From: an uncultured Acidimicrobiales bacterium
GTDB lineage: Bacteria; Actinomycetota; Acidimicrobiia; Acidimicrobiales; SZUA-35
DNA: 64,000 nucleotides
Direction of reading: 5' to 3'
Assembly (NCBI GenBank): GCA_938002965.1
Contig: CALKZY010000003.1
Location: forward strand, 42,432-106,431
In this document: positions 34,788 through 46,921 of the stretch, piece by piece
Layout of the letters: each line of letters begins with the position of its first letter
Position numbering within the stretch: the first letter of the stretch is position 1
The notes under the pieces: model-generated
What the model was told of the DNA's origin: nothing
Seen by the model: the letters and a program-made list of their open reading frames with translations, nothing else
The model's database searches: none
Made by a program: the position numbers and the translations under genes

Positions 34788-36022
34788 CAAACTCCCTTGG
34801 TGGCCAGGTCAAGCACTGCTTGTTCCAGACGATCAATGTCGGAGGCGTCGTTGTAGATCTGGATTGACAGCCGTAGGGCCAGCCCGTCAGGTGATGCCGA
34901 CGCTCCGCTTTCGGTCTCGGATGAAAATACCGGCGCTTCGGTCAGGGCAACGTCGTACAAGTGTCGACGGACCCGCTCGGCATCGTCGGTACTTGTTCCA
35001 AGCGTCTGCGGTAGGCGAACAATCACCATCGAACCCACCATCTCCTGCGGTGTTGAGAACTCGGTACCCCAGGCAGCGCTCAACCGTTGGGCCGATGCCC
35101 AGGCCAGGTCATGGTTGTAGTCACGAATGGCGTCCTCCCCAAGTTCGGTTCGGAACGTCAATGCCTCGTTGACGGCTAAGAAGCCCGAGGGGTCACGAGT
35201 GCCGGGAAGGTCGAACTCAGCGGCCAGGCCGTTGCCTACACCCCACGAGACAATGGGGGCGTGGATGGCTTTGCGGTGGTGCGGGGCTACCCATAAGAAA
35301 CCGGAGCTTCGAGGCGTCCACGCCCATTTGTGGAGGTTGGCTGAGTACCAGTCAGCCCCTATTGCGCTCACGTCGAGCGGCAGCTGGGCGGGAACGTGGG
35401 CTCCGTCGACCAGAATCGGCACGTCCTTGGCTCGGCAATGATTGACCATTTCGACGATCGGCATGATGAGGGCGGAGAACGACGTGATGTGATCCATCAC
35501 CATCAGCCGCAGTCCCGGCTGCACTTGGGCGACAAAGGCGTCAACGAAGTCGGCCATCGGAGCGCCGGCAGAAGGAAGCGTGATGGTCTGCACCGACGCG
35601 CCGGCCAGTTCGGCGACGCGGCGCACTGCGTTGGTGACTCCGCCGTACCCGTGGTTGGTTACCGCCAAGGTGTCGCCGGGCTCAATGTGAAGTGAACCCA
35701 GCACAGCGTTGGCTCCGGTGGTGATGTTGTCGACCAGAGCCAGGCCGTCGGCGTTTCCGTCTGCGTCGCCTGCTCCTACGTACTCGGCGACCTGAGTGGC
35801 CACCTGACGTAGTAACGGCGGCTCACCATCCCAATCGGCAGCCATCGGATTGGCCATACGGCGGAGCATGAACTCGGCGGGGTGCCGTTCGATCTCATCG
35901 ATGATGGCCCGCTGTCGGGCCAGCACCCGCTTTGGTGTTGCCCCCACCGTGCCGTGGTTCAAGTATGCGTAGCCGGGGTCGAGGTACCACTCCGACAACA
36001 TCGTGCGACCGAATGACGTCAT
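34787..36022 (-). CDS. Class V aminotransferase-family PLP enzyme (isopenicillin-N epimerase-like)
   Basis: A 411-residue fold-type I PLP enzyme. YAYLNHGTVGATPK near residue 15 and the N-terminal pattern of aligned Gly residues match the isopenicillin-N epimerase/cysteine-desulfurase-like group. VPILVDGAHVPAQLPLD supplies the cofactor Asp and His, and SANLHKWAWTPR the Schiff-base Lys. Its reaction could be an epimerisation, desulfuration or elimination. It heads a tightly overlapping operon with two SDRs, so a pathway that converts a PLP product by two redox steps is likely, with unknown substrate. Confidence 0.82.
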   Translation of the reverse strand: MTSFGRTMLSEWYLDPGYAYLNHGTVGATPKRVLARQRAIIDEIERHPAEFMLRRMANPMAADWDGEPPLLRQVATQVAEYVGAGDADGNADGLALVDNITTGANAVLGSLHIEPGDTLAVTNHGYGGVTNAVRRVAELAGASVQTITLPSAGAPMADFVDAFVAQVQPGLRLMVMDHITSFSALIMPIVEMVNHCRAKDVPILVDGAHVPAQLPLDVSAIGADWYSANLHKWAWTPRSSGFLWVAPHHRKAIHAPIVSWGVGNGLAAEFDLPGTRDPSGFLAVNEALTFRTELGEDAIRDYNHDLAWASAQRLSAAWGTEFSTPQEMVGSMVIVRLPQTLGTSTDDAERVRRHLYDVALTEAPVFSSETESGASASPDGLALRLSIQIYNDASDIDRLEQAVLDLATKGV

Positions 36023-36244
36023 GGGCGAATAGTACTGCCGTAGCAACCGTCGTGAATCACCGTTTCGGTGCGCTCCGCACCGTGACCCTCAAGACCGGCA
36101 CAGGTGAGCCGGGGGTACATGGAGCAAGGCAACTAGGTGTGTAGAGAGATTATGTGAAACAATCGTCTACAAGCGGGTGGGCAGATCCGGATCGACAGAA
36201 CGGTTCCCAGCGGACCAAGTGTCGACCAGTCATGGAGCGGAGTC
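36023..36244. other. Divergent intergenic region
   Basis: About 220 bp between the start of the leftward PLP-enzyme operon and the rightward L,D-transpeptidase gene. It should hold both promoters. No clear consensus boxes, hairpins or small genes were seen. Confidence 0.35.
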
Positions 36245-37474
36245 ATGGCAATCATCCCGATGGCGGGAGTCGCTCTCGCCATATCCCTGACCCCCACGGT
36301 CCTCGCACCGGTGACCGAGGCGGCTTCGGCTGCGCCGTCGACGGCCACCATTGCCAGCGTCGTAGCCGCGCCTGCTCAAACCGGCGACGTGGTGGCGCAA
36401 CGAGGTGATGAAGGCTCAACGGTTCGCGACCTGCAAACGAAACTGGCGGGCGCCAAGTTCCCACCCGGCCCGATTGACGGCGACTACGGCCGTCGGACTG
36501 CCGCAGCGGTCTCGGCCTTCCAAAACGCGGTCGGGCTGCCGGTCACCGGGATCTACGACCAGGCCACAGCCGACACGTTGGCCAGCTACAGTCCACCGGC
36601 TGATAGCTCTACCGAGGAACCCGAGCCCGTCCCGACTATGTCGGTTCGCCAGGCCCAGCAACGACTGGTTGACATCGGCTTCAACCCCGGTCCGGTCGAC
36701 GGCAAGTACGGACGCAAGACGCGCTCTGGCCTCGAAGCCTTCCAACGTCACGTCGGCATTCCGGTAACCGGGGATATCGACGCCGCCACGGCCAGAGCGC
36801 TCAACGACTTCACCGGCACCGCCGAAACACAGCCAGATGCGCCAGCGGATACCCAGTCAGATACACCAGCAGATTCCCGGGCAACCGGGCTGGCGGGAGT
36901 TCAACGTCAGTTGGCCGCCGGACCCTTCGACCCGGGAGCTGCCGACGGCAACTACGGAACCAAAACCAAGAACGCCATCTGGGCACTGGAGAAGCTGGCC
37001 GGACTCCCGATGAATGGCACGTGGAGCGATGCCGACCAATCCGCTCTCGATCAAGTGATGAACGGCACCATCGGAGGACCGAAGCAGAGCTACGGTCGAC
37101 GTTGGGTGGAGGTGGACCTCTCCCAACAGTTGTTGATGGTCTACGACCCTGGTCGCACCGAACCGGTGCTGGTCAGCCACGTGTCCAGCGGAAACGGTAT
37201 TCCCTGGAGGCAGGGACGATACAGCGGCCGTTCCATTACCCCCGTCGGCGAATTCACCATCTTCCGTCGAATTAGTGGCTGGCGACAATCAAGCCTTGGT
37301 ATCGGCAGTCTGTACAACCCGTTGTACTTCACCAACAGCGGCATCGCTTTTCACGGCAGCCGATCGGTGCCCTCCTACCCAGCCAGTCACGGCTGTGTGC
37401 GAGTGCCAATGCACATTGCCGAGTACTTGCCCCAGCTGCTGCCCAACGGAACGCCGGTGAGCGTTCGGCAGTAG
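36245..37474 (+). CDS. L,D-transpeptidase with three peptidoglycan-binding repeats
   Basis: A 409-residue exported protein. A hydrophobic signal (residues 5-30, ending near AASAAPS) is followed by three PGBD1-type repeats, each with a PGPxDGxYGxxT core: near residues 75, 142 and 236. The linker between repeats two and three is rich in Asp, Thr, Gln and Pro. The C-terminal YkuD domain starts at YGRRWVEVDLSQQLLMVY and contains HGSRSVPSYPASHGCVRVP, with the catalytic His and Cys of the HxxxSHGCxRxxN-like motif. It would cross-link peptidoglycan 3-3 or attach ligands to it, outside the membrane. Confidence 0.9.
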   Translation: MAIIPMAGVALAISLTPTVLAPVTEAASAAPSTATIASVVAAPAQTGDVVAQRGDEGSTVRDLQTKLAGAKFPPGPIDGDYGRRTAAAVSAFQNAVGLPVTGIYDQATADTLASYSPPADSSTEEPEPVPTMSVRQAQQRLVDIGFNPGPVDGKYGRKTRSGLEAFQRHVGIPVTGDIDAATARALNDFTGTAETQPDAPADTQSDTPADSRATGLAGVQRQLAAGPFDPGAADGNYGTKTKNAIWALEKLAGLPMNGTWSDADQSALDQVMNGTIGGPKQSYGRRWVEVDLSQQLLMVYDPGRTEPVLVSHVSSGNGIPWRQGRYSGRSITPVGEFTIFRRISGWRQSSLGIGSLYNPLYFTNSGIAFHGSRSVPSYPASHGCVRVPMHIAEYLPQLLPNGTPVSVRQ

Positions 37475-37494
37475 TCATTCTTATCGCTCAGCAA

Positions 37495-37515
37495 GGGCCT
37501 GCTTCACGTAGGCCC
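37495..37515. terminator. Hairpin downstream of the L,D-transpeptidase gene
   Basis: GGGCCT (37495-37500) and AGGCCC (37510-37515) form a perfect 6-bp inverted repeat around a 9-nt loop, 20 bp after the L,D-transpeptidase stop and 33 bp before the next start on the same strand. There is no T-tract, so this is at best a weak or T-less actinobacterial-type terminator. Confidence 0.4.
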
Positions 37516-37547
37516 GTTCGGCGTTGGCCGATCTATAGCCTGAAACG

Positions 37548-39251
37548 GTGTCACAGTTTGTCGCCCGGGTCCTAGTGTTCGTTTCATCGGCGGCCGTACT
37601 TGTTCTGGAGATCCTGGCCGGGAGGTTGATGGCCCCCTACGTGGGTATCAGCCTGGAGACCTTCACCGGGATCATCGGAACCGTTTTGGCCGCCATCGCC
37701 ATAGGGTCGTGGGCCGGAGGTCGCCTCGCTGATCGTCAGAATCCGGCTCCCCTGATCGGGCGAGCCTTCGTGCTCGGCGGCTTCTTGGCTCTATTGGCCC
37801 CGACGCTGATCGCCTTCCTTGGTGCTGGTCTGCGAGGCGGTGGGGCACCGGCGGTGATCATCTTGACCGCCGCAGCGTTCTTCGCTCCCAGTGCTGTCCT
37901 CTCGGCGGTAACACCGCTGGTGGTCAAGCTCCGTCTGGCATCTCTGGACCAGACCGGTGAAGTGGTCGGATCGTTGTCGGCCGTTGGCACCGCCGGTGCG
38001 CTGGTGGGCACCTTTGTCACCGGGTTTGTTCTGCTGGCCACCCTGCCCACCCGACCGGTGGTATTGGCAGTGGGTGTTGTGTTGGTGGCCATCGGGATAT
38101 GGCTGACCATGCGGCTTCGAGCTGAGGACGCTGGTAGCCCTGAGGACGGTGATGATACGGACGACTCGGGTCCCGATCTCGGCCGCACGGTGGGAGGGGC
38201 GGGCCTCGCTGCGCTCGCGCTCATAATCGTTCCCGGTCCTTGTGAATGGGAAACGACCTACTCGTGTGCCAACGTCGAGGTCGATCCTGAGAATCCGTCC
38301 GGTCGTACGTTGCAGCTTGACGTGCTCTCACATAGCTACATCGATCTTGACGATCCCACCAACCTTGAGTTCCGCTACATCCGCGAATTCGCCGCTGTGG
38401 TCGACGCCACTATGCCCGAAGGTCCACTAGTGACGCTTGGGATAGGTGGAGGGGGCTTCACCATGCCCCGGCACTTCGCCGCCACGCGCCCGGGCTCGAC
38501 CAACACTGTTTTCGAAATCGACGACGCTTTAGTTGACATCGGAGTGCAAGAACTGGGACTCGACTTGGTTGAGGCCAACCTGACAGTTGAGGCCACTGAC
38601 GCCAGGCTGGCCCTCGCCAGGCTAGATGGTGGCGACCCAGAGCTGGAGCAAGTGGTTGGTGGCAAGTTCGATGTTGTCATCGGGGATGCGTTTGCCGGGG
38701 TGTCGGTTCCCTGGCATCTGACCACTCTCGAGTTTCTCGAAATGATGAAGCGGTCGATGTCGGCTGACGGCGTCTATGTGATGAACATCATTGACTACCC
38801 GGAGTTTGAGTTTCTCCGGGCTGAGTTGACGACGCTGCAGCAGGTGTTCGACAACGTGGCCATCATGGCGCCTGTGCTACCCGGCGACAGTGCTAACCGT
38901 GACAGCGCTAACAGTGACAGTGTTGACAGTGACAGTGTTGACAGTGACAGTGTTGACAGTGACAGTGTTGACAGTGACAGTGTTGACAGTGACAGTGTTG
39001 ACAGTGACAGTGACAGTGACAGTGTTGATACAGCCAGTGTTGACACGGTCAGGCTGGATGGAGGGAATGTGGTCGTGTTGGCCACCGATACCGCATTCGA
39101 CTCGGCCGCTATTGAATCGGCTCTCCGAGATCGTGACTCCGAATCAGAGGTTTGGACTGGCGCTCAACTGGATCGCTTCATCGGTGACACGTTGACACTG
39201 ACCGACGACTTTGCCCCGGTCGACCAGATGATCGACCCAAACTTCGGATAA
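37548..39251 (+). CDS. Membrane-anchored spermidine synthase-like protein with Ser-Asp repeat
   Basis: A 567-residue protein from a GTG start. The first 210 residues hold about six hydrophobic segments, as in the fused membrane/spermidine-synthase family, including GRLMAPYVGISLETFTGIIG and PLVVKLRL. The rest is a Rossmann-like polyamine-synthase domain: VTLGIGGGGFTMPRHFA (nucleotide motif), VFEIDDALVD, FDVVIGDAFAGVSVPWHLTT. A block of about 40 residues made of Ser-Val-Asp-Ser-Asp repeats interrupts this domain near residues 445-495, which is unusual for the fold and probably forms a surface loop. Family members often lack true spermidine synthase activity, so the reaction is uncertain. Confidence 0.75.
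   Translation: MSQFVARVLVFVSSAAVLVLEILAGRLMAPYVGISLETFTGIIGTVLAAIAIGSWAGGRLADRQNPAPLIGRAFVLGGFLALLAPTLIAFLGAGLRGGGAPAVIILTAAAFFAPSAVLSAVTPLVVKLRLASLDQTGEVVGSLSAVGTAGALVGTFVTGFVLLATLPTRPVVLAVGVVLVAIGIWLTMRLRAEDAGSPEDGDDTDDSGPDLGRTVGGAGLAALALIIVPGPCEWETTYSCANVEVDPENPSGRTLQLDVLSHSYIDLDDPTNLEFRYIREFAAVVDATMPEGPLVTLGIGGGGFTMPRHFAATRPGSTNTVFEIDDALVDIGVQELGLDLVEANLTVEATDARLALARLDGGDPELEQVVGGKFDVVIGDAFAGVSVPWHLTTLEFLEMMKRSMSADGVYVMNIIDYPEFEFLRAELTTLQQVFDNVAIMAPVLPGDSANRDSANSDSVDSDSVDSDSVDSDSVDSDSVDSDSVDSDSDSDSVDTASVDTVRLDGGNVVVLATDTAFDSAAIESALRDRDSESEVWTGAQLDRFIGDTLTLTDDFAPVDQMIDPNFG
38912..39027 (+). repeat. In-frame 15-nt tandem repeat coding for Ser-Val-Asp-Ser-Asp
   Basis: About six near-identical 15-nt units (GACAGTGTTGACAGT) followed by 6-nt GACAGT units lie inside the spermidine-synthase-like gene. 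All changes keep the frame. The pattern suggests repeat expansion by slippage. Confidence 0.85.
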
Positions 39252-39266
39252 CAGCGGGCGGTTGAG

Positions 39267-39869
39267 CTAGCCCAGGTGACGGTCCCGGCGGTGTTCACGC
39301 CGCTCTAGACGGCGGGTGGCGCGTTCGGCTCGACGGGCTAATCGCAGATCCCGTTTGGTGTCCAGCAACAGCAGTCGAGCTTCGGCCACGTCGACCTCAA
39401 GCTGATTGACGTTAAGCCCGTCACTGGGTTGGGGATAAGAATCGGACTCGGCGACTTCAACCTCTTTGACAACGTTGGGCCTCTTCAGGTTGTCGGGTTC
39501 GTTGATGGCATCGGGCGACGGCTTCCGAGGCTTGGGGCGCGGAACTCTCTTGGCTTTGGCCGGTGGTTTCTTCGTGCTGGTCGTTGGTTGCAGCTCAGGT
39601 TTGTCGTCGGCCTCAACGCCGACGTTGTCCTCGGCCATGGGAGGGGACTCGGCTTGTACCACCATGGCTACCGGTTTCTGCAGCGGGGCCGGATGTTGAA
39701 CTTGCTGAGGTGGGCGGGGCGGAGCAGGGCTGGTCGAAGAAGCCGGTTGTGTCGGTGGCGGAGGCATGGGAGGCGGTGCCACCGTCCTCTTGGGTTCCAT
39801 TTCCGCCAAGCTGCTCGATACCTCGTCGGCGACGGTTTCGATTGCCTCTCGAATCATGCGTCCAACCAT
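39267..39869 (-). CDS. Hypothetical Pro/Lys-rich protein with basic C-terminus
   Basis: A 200-residue protein without a recognised domain. An amphipathic N-terminus (MVGRMIREAIETVADEVSSSL) precedes a long disordered part rich in Pro, Lys and Thr (residues 30-135). The last 45 residues (EVAEARLLLLDTKRDLRLA onward) form a probable helix that ends in an Arg/His-rich tail. Codon usage and length of the open frame support a real gene. It converges on the spermidine-synthase-like gene. Function unknown. Confidence 0.55.
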   Translation of the reverse strand: MVGRMIREAIETVADEVSSSLAEMEPKRTVAPPPMPPPPTQPASSTSPAPPRPPQQVQHPAPLQKPVAMVVQAESPPMAEDNVGVEADDKPELQPTTSTKKPPAKAKRVPRPKPRKPSPDAINEPDNLKRPNVVKEVEVAESDSYPQPSDGLNVNQLEVDVAEARLLLLDTKRDLRLARRAERATRRLERREHRRDRHLG

Positions 39870-39910
39870 GATCCAATTCTAGGGCAACGGTGCTCACCAT
39901 TGGATTCAGG

Positions 39911-43905
<3,995 letters not shown>

Positions 43906-43927
43906 AGATCGAGAGTAACCCAGTGGT

Positions 43928-44923
43928 TCACTCGAGCGCTGCTCGAAGGATGGCGTCCGACGCGGCGGCGATGATCGGGCCGGTCAGATCCTCTCGCCCA
44001 ACCGCTTGCCAGCCGACGCCCTCCAGTACTCCGTCACTGCTCCCGACGTCCAACACGGCCACCACGTCCCACAGTGAGTCGTAGGTTTGGGAGTCGTAGG
44101 TTTGGGAGTCGTAGGTCGGGGTGGGAGGAGCGCTGGCCAACTGGAGATAGTGCTGCAAGAAACGGTCGGCCGACTCGATCCCGGCCAGCACCGTGAGATT
44201 CCACCGGCAGTGGCCCAGTTCGGCGTGCGGGTGGCCAACGCAGGCGTTGAGCCAATCCACGACGGCGGGCATAGATGTGTGGGAGCCGGACCACAGCATG
44301 TTGAGAGGGTGCAGGTCGCGGTGCAACAACACCGGTTGAGCGCAGTCGAGGATCCACCCGAGACGGTTGATCTCCAGCTCGGCGACCCGGGCGTGATAGA
44401 AGTCGATGGCTGCTGACCACAAGCCGTGGTCGCCCCACGATGGTGGCTGGGGGTCATCGGGGATCCACGGTCGAAAGGCCGGTAGCGGGTGGTTCTCGGG
44501 CAACGGGGTGGCGGCGATGGCGGCCGCTGTGGCTGCCATTGACTCGGCCTGTCCGGGGGCCGAGAGCTGGGCGACGGTCGTGTACATAGCACCGGGCAGG
44601 AAAGACATGATGAGGCGTCCGGCGTCGATGTCGCTGGCAATCAGGCGGGGTGCTCTCAGAGGGCCTTGCTCTAGTAGGCGAAGCGCTGTTGCCTCCTGGG
44701 CGATGAGTGTCGGCTCTCGCTTGAGCCACTCTTCGTCCTCTATCTGGCGAACGACAACCGATCGGTCGTCGGCCAGGTCACAACGCAAAATAAGCGACGA
44801 CATGCCGCCCACCAGTCGTTGACTGCTGACCACATCCACTCCAACTCGATCGGCCACCCAGTCGAGCAACAGCTTATTCGTTCTTTGGCGTCGTTGACTG
44901 CTAGGCGAGGACGAGGGGCTCAC
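43928..44923 (-). CDS. Aminoglycoside phosphotransferase-family kinase (APH/choline kinase-like)
   Basis: A 331-residue protein from a GTG start. VLLHRDLHPLNMLW near residue 195 is the catalytic HxDxxxxN loop of APH-fold small-molecule kinases and VVDWLNACVGHPHAELG near residue 222 gives the metal-binding Asp. The N-lobe has VSSQRLVGGMSSLI as a nucleotide loop. The natural substrate is unknown and resistance cannot be inferred from the fold. Near the C-terminus a 15-nt unit is repeated two and a half times (44076-44116), coding for TYDSQ copies. Confidence 0.8.
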   Translation of the reverse strand: MSPSSSPSSQRRQRTNKLLLDWVADRVGVDVVSSQRLVGGMSSLILRCDLADDRSVVVRQIEDEEWLKREPTLIAQEATALRLLEQGPLRAPRLIASDIDAGRLIMSFLPGAMYTTVAQLSAPGQAESMAATAAAIAATPLPENHPLPAFRPWIPDDPQPPSWGDHGLWSAAIDFYHARVAELEINRLGWILDCAQPVLLHRDLHPLNMLWSGSHTSMPAVVDWLNACVGHPHAELGHCRWNLTVLAGIESADRFLQHYLQLASAPPTPTYDSQTYDSQTYDSLWDVVAVLDVGSSDGVLEGVGWQAVGREDLTGPIIAAASDAILRAALE

Positions 44924-44950
44924 CCCTTCAGTAAAGCCGAATGAGTACCG

Positions 44951-45838
44951 TCAAGCGCCACTTGTCATACAGCCTGGAAGCACCTTGAAGTCGAAACGGT
45001 CGTGGTTTGATTCCATCCACTCGTCGAAGATGTCGGCCGAGAAGCTGCTGAGACTGTGCATCAAAACCACATCGCCTTCGCTCACAGTATTCAAGGCGTC
45101 GAGGGTCCGTTCGTGGCCGCCGCGCCAATCCCACGAGTCGACGTCCCACAGGCCCCATTGCCCGCCCCACGTGGCGTGCCACGTTTCGTTTCCGATTCCC
45201 AGTTCGACGGCGATGGCGTGAATGTCGTCGTTCACCTTCGCTTCGGGCGGCCGATAGCAAGAGATTTCATGACCACTCAGCTCCTCCAAGACCTCGTTGG
45301 CCCGGGTCAGTTCTCTTCTGACCTCGGCGTGCGACAGCGAGGTCAGACGTGGGTGACTGTAGGTGTGATTACCGAGGGCGTGGCCTTCGTCGACAATTCG
45401 GTCGATCTGGTCAGGGAACGCTTCGGCCGCTCGACCAACAACAAAGAACGTGGCCGCAGCGTCGTAGTGGTCTAGTAGGTCAAGAATTTTGTCGGTTACG
45501 CCCAGGTGATCGGGCCCATCGTCGAAGGTAAAGAACACGTCAGGCCTGTCCGGCCCGGCATCCACGGTGTAGGTAACGCCTCGACGAATTCGTTGGAGCT
45601 CGGGTTGGGCTGCTCGGGCCGCTGCCTTTGACATCGAGGCCTCAAGATGCGCTAGTTGCCCGACTGTGTCGACGAATGGTGCGGGCTCCGATCGCTGGGT
45701 CGAGTCGGCGGCAGCCGGTGACTGCGTTTGTGTCAACGCTGTCACCGAGGCCAGAACAGCCAACACCAGAAACCATCGAACAATCGCCCCCGAAGTTTCA
45801 TCTGGTGTTGGTTGATCTGCCTGGTCCGAATTCGCCAC
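44951..45838 (-). CDS. Secreted polysaccharide deacetylase (NodB domain)
   Basis: A 295-residue exported protein. The N-terminal hydrophobic segment (about residues 20-42, ending AAADS) is a signal peptide. The NodB homology domain has VFFTFDDGPDHLG (motif 1 with the catalytic Asp), LGNHTYSHPRLTSL (HxxxH metal site, motif 2), ISCYRPPEAKVND (RPP, motif 3), WDVDSWDWRG (motif 4) and VVLMHSL (motif 5). It would remove N- or O-acetyl groups from a glycan such as peptidoglycan or a surface polysaccharide outside the cell. The GTG at 45838 is the only start giving the full signal. Confidence 0.88.
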   Translation of the reverse strand: MANSDQADQPTPDETSGAIVRWFLVLAVLASVTALTQTQSPAAADSTQRSEPAPFVDTVGQLAHLEASMSKAAARAAQPELQRIRRGVTYTVDAGPDRPDVFFTFDDGPDHLGVTDKILDLLDHYDAAATFFVVGRAAEAFPDQIDRIVDEGHALGNHTYSHPRLTSLSHAEVRRELTRANEVLEELSGHEISCYRPPEAKVNDDIHAIAVELGIGNETWHATWGGQWGLWDVDSWDWRGGHERTLDALNTVSEGDVVLMHSLSSFSADIFDEWMESNHDRFDFKVLPGCMTSGA

Positions 45839-45981
45839 GCGGTGCCTTTCGGTGACCGCTTGATCGCTCGTTAGCGTCGGCGTCAGGTAGCGCCAAAAGC
45901 CCTACACGATTGACGTTCTCGGACTACGGCACGGCTTGTCGAGAAGTGCGGGAGCGAACCGGGGACCGTGAGGCGCCGCCT

Positions 45982-46794
45982 CTACACCGCTGTGATCTCC
46001 ACCTGGACCTCGGTTACGTAGCTTTCGTTGTCTTGGGTTACCGGCGGCGTGCAGACCAGGTTCCATTCGTACGAGGGCCCTGCGACCCGGTAGCCGTTGG
46101 CGGCCACCCATTCGAGTAGGGCGGTGTGTGCCTCATGAAGCCGGTTGAAGGCGCCGTGATGGGTCAGAGTGGCGACCTGTTTCGCAGGCAATGTGCGAAC
46201 CTCTGCACCCGATGCCGGGGTGTAGTCAGCGGCAATGGGAACGGCGGCTTCGGCGTCGATGTCGCTGCCGTCCTCGGCGAAGTAGTGGCAGATGTTGCCT
46301 GCCGCGCCGACGCCCGCTTTAGGGTCAACGGCGCTGAACAGACGGCCGAACAATGGCGGTAGTTCCTCGATGCCGCCGATCCGGTCTCGGACGTAGGCGA
46401 TGGTGATTGGTTCGGTGGTCTTGACGGATACGTCAGGCATAGTGTGCTCCAGTCTCCGGTTGAGATTGTTGAGGTGGGCCGTAGCCCGATCCAGCTGCCG
46501 GCGTAGGGCGTTCGATCGCTCGTTCAACTCGGTGATTCGAACCGATAGCAAGTTACGGAACTGTTCGTCCGACAAGCCGTCGTTGAGAATCACGCTGATC
46601 TCGTCTAGCGACAGGCCGAGCTCCTTGAGGGTCTTGATCCGATGGACCTGCTCGACCTGGTTGAGTTTGTACCGGCGATAGCCGGTGCGTAGGTCAACCT
46701 CAGCCGGTGGAATCAGACCGATGTCGCCGTAGAACCGGATTGTCTTCACCGGCAATCCGACTAGGCGGGCAAACTCCCCTATGCGAAACAGCAT
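45982..46794 (-). CDS. MerR family regulator with GyrI-like effector domain
   Basis: A 270-residue regulator. The N-terminal MLFRIGEFARLVGLPVKTIRFYGDIGLI is the MerR helix-turn-helix, followed by the wing YRRYK and a coiled-coil dimerisation helix (ELNERSNALRRQLDRATAHLN). The C-terminal 150 residues match a GyrI/AraC-effector type ligand-binding domain (ITIAYVRDRIGGIEELPPLFGRL). Such regulators bend a promoter with a long spacer and switch it on with a ligand. ATG 46803 and 46794 are both in frame; the promoter just upstream places transcription start at or near 46794, so a leaderless start there is preferred. Confidence 0.85.
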   Translation of the reverse strand: MLFRIGEFARLVGLPVKTIRFYGDIGLIPPAEVDLRTGYRRYKLNQVEQVHRIKTLKELGLSLDEISVILNDGLSDEQFRNLLSVRITELNERSNALRRQLDRATAHLNNLNRRLEHTMPDVSVKTTEPITIAYVRDRIGGIEELPPLFGRLFSAVDPKAGVGAAGNICHYFAEDGSDIDAEAAVPIAADYTPASGAEVRTLPAKQVATLTHHGAFNRLHEAHTALLEWVAANGYRVAGPSYEWNLVCTPPVTQDNESYVTEVQVEITAV

Positions 46795-46801
46795 GGTGGT
46801 C

Positions 46802-46832
46802 ATCGTGCAACCTCCCGTAGCGGGAGAGTCAA
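46802..46832 (-). promoter_or_regulatory. MerR-type promoter with palindromic operator in a 19-bp spacer
   Basis: On the minus strand TTGACT (46827-46832) is followed after 19 bp by CACGAT (46802-46807). The spacer holds the perfect palindrome CTCCCG-CTA-CGGGAG (46812-46826). A 19-bp spacer carrying a dyad is the hallmark of promoters controlled by MerR proteins, so the gene is probably autoregulated. The -10 box ends 7 nt before ATG 46794, implying leaderless mRNA. Confidence 0.72.
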
Positions 46833-46921
46833 GCGTGATATCAGAACTTTTGAAACTGCGAAGCCGAATGGTGCAGCCCGATTGTTGCGGTGATGCGAGG
46901 CTCGTGCAACAGTGAGCTGCC

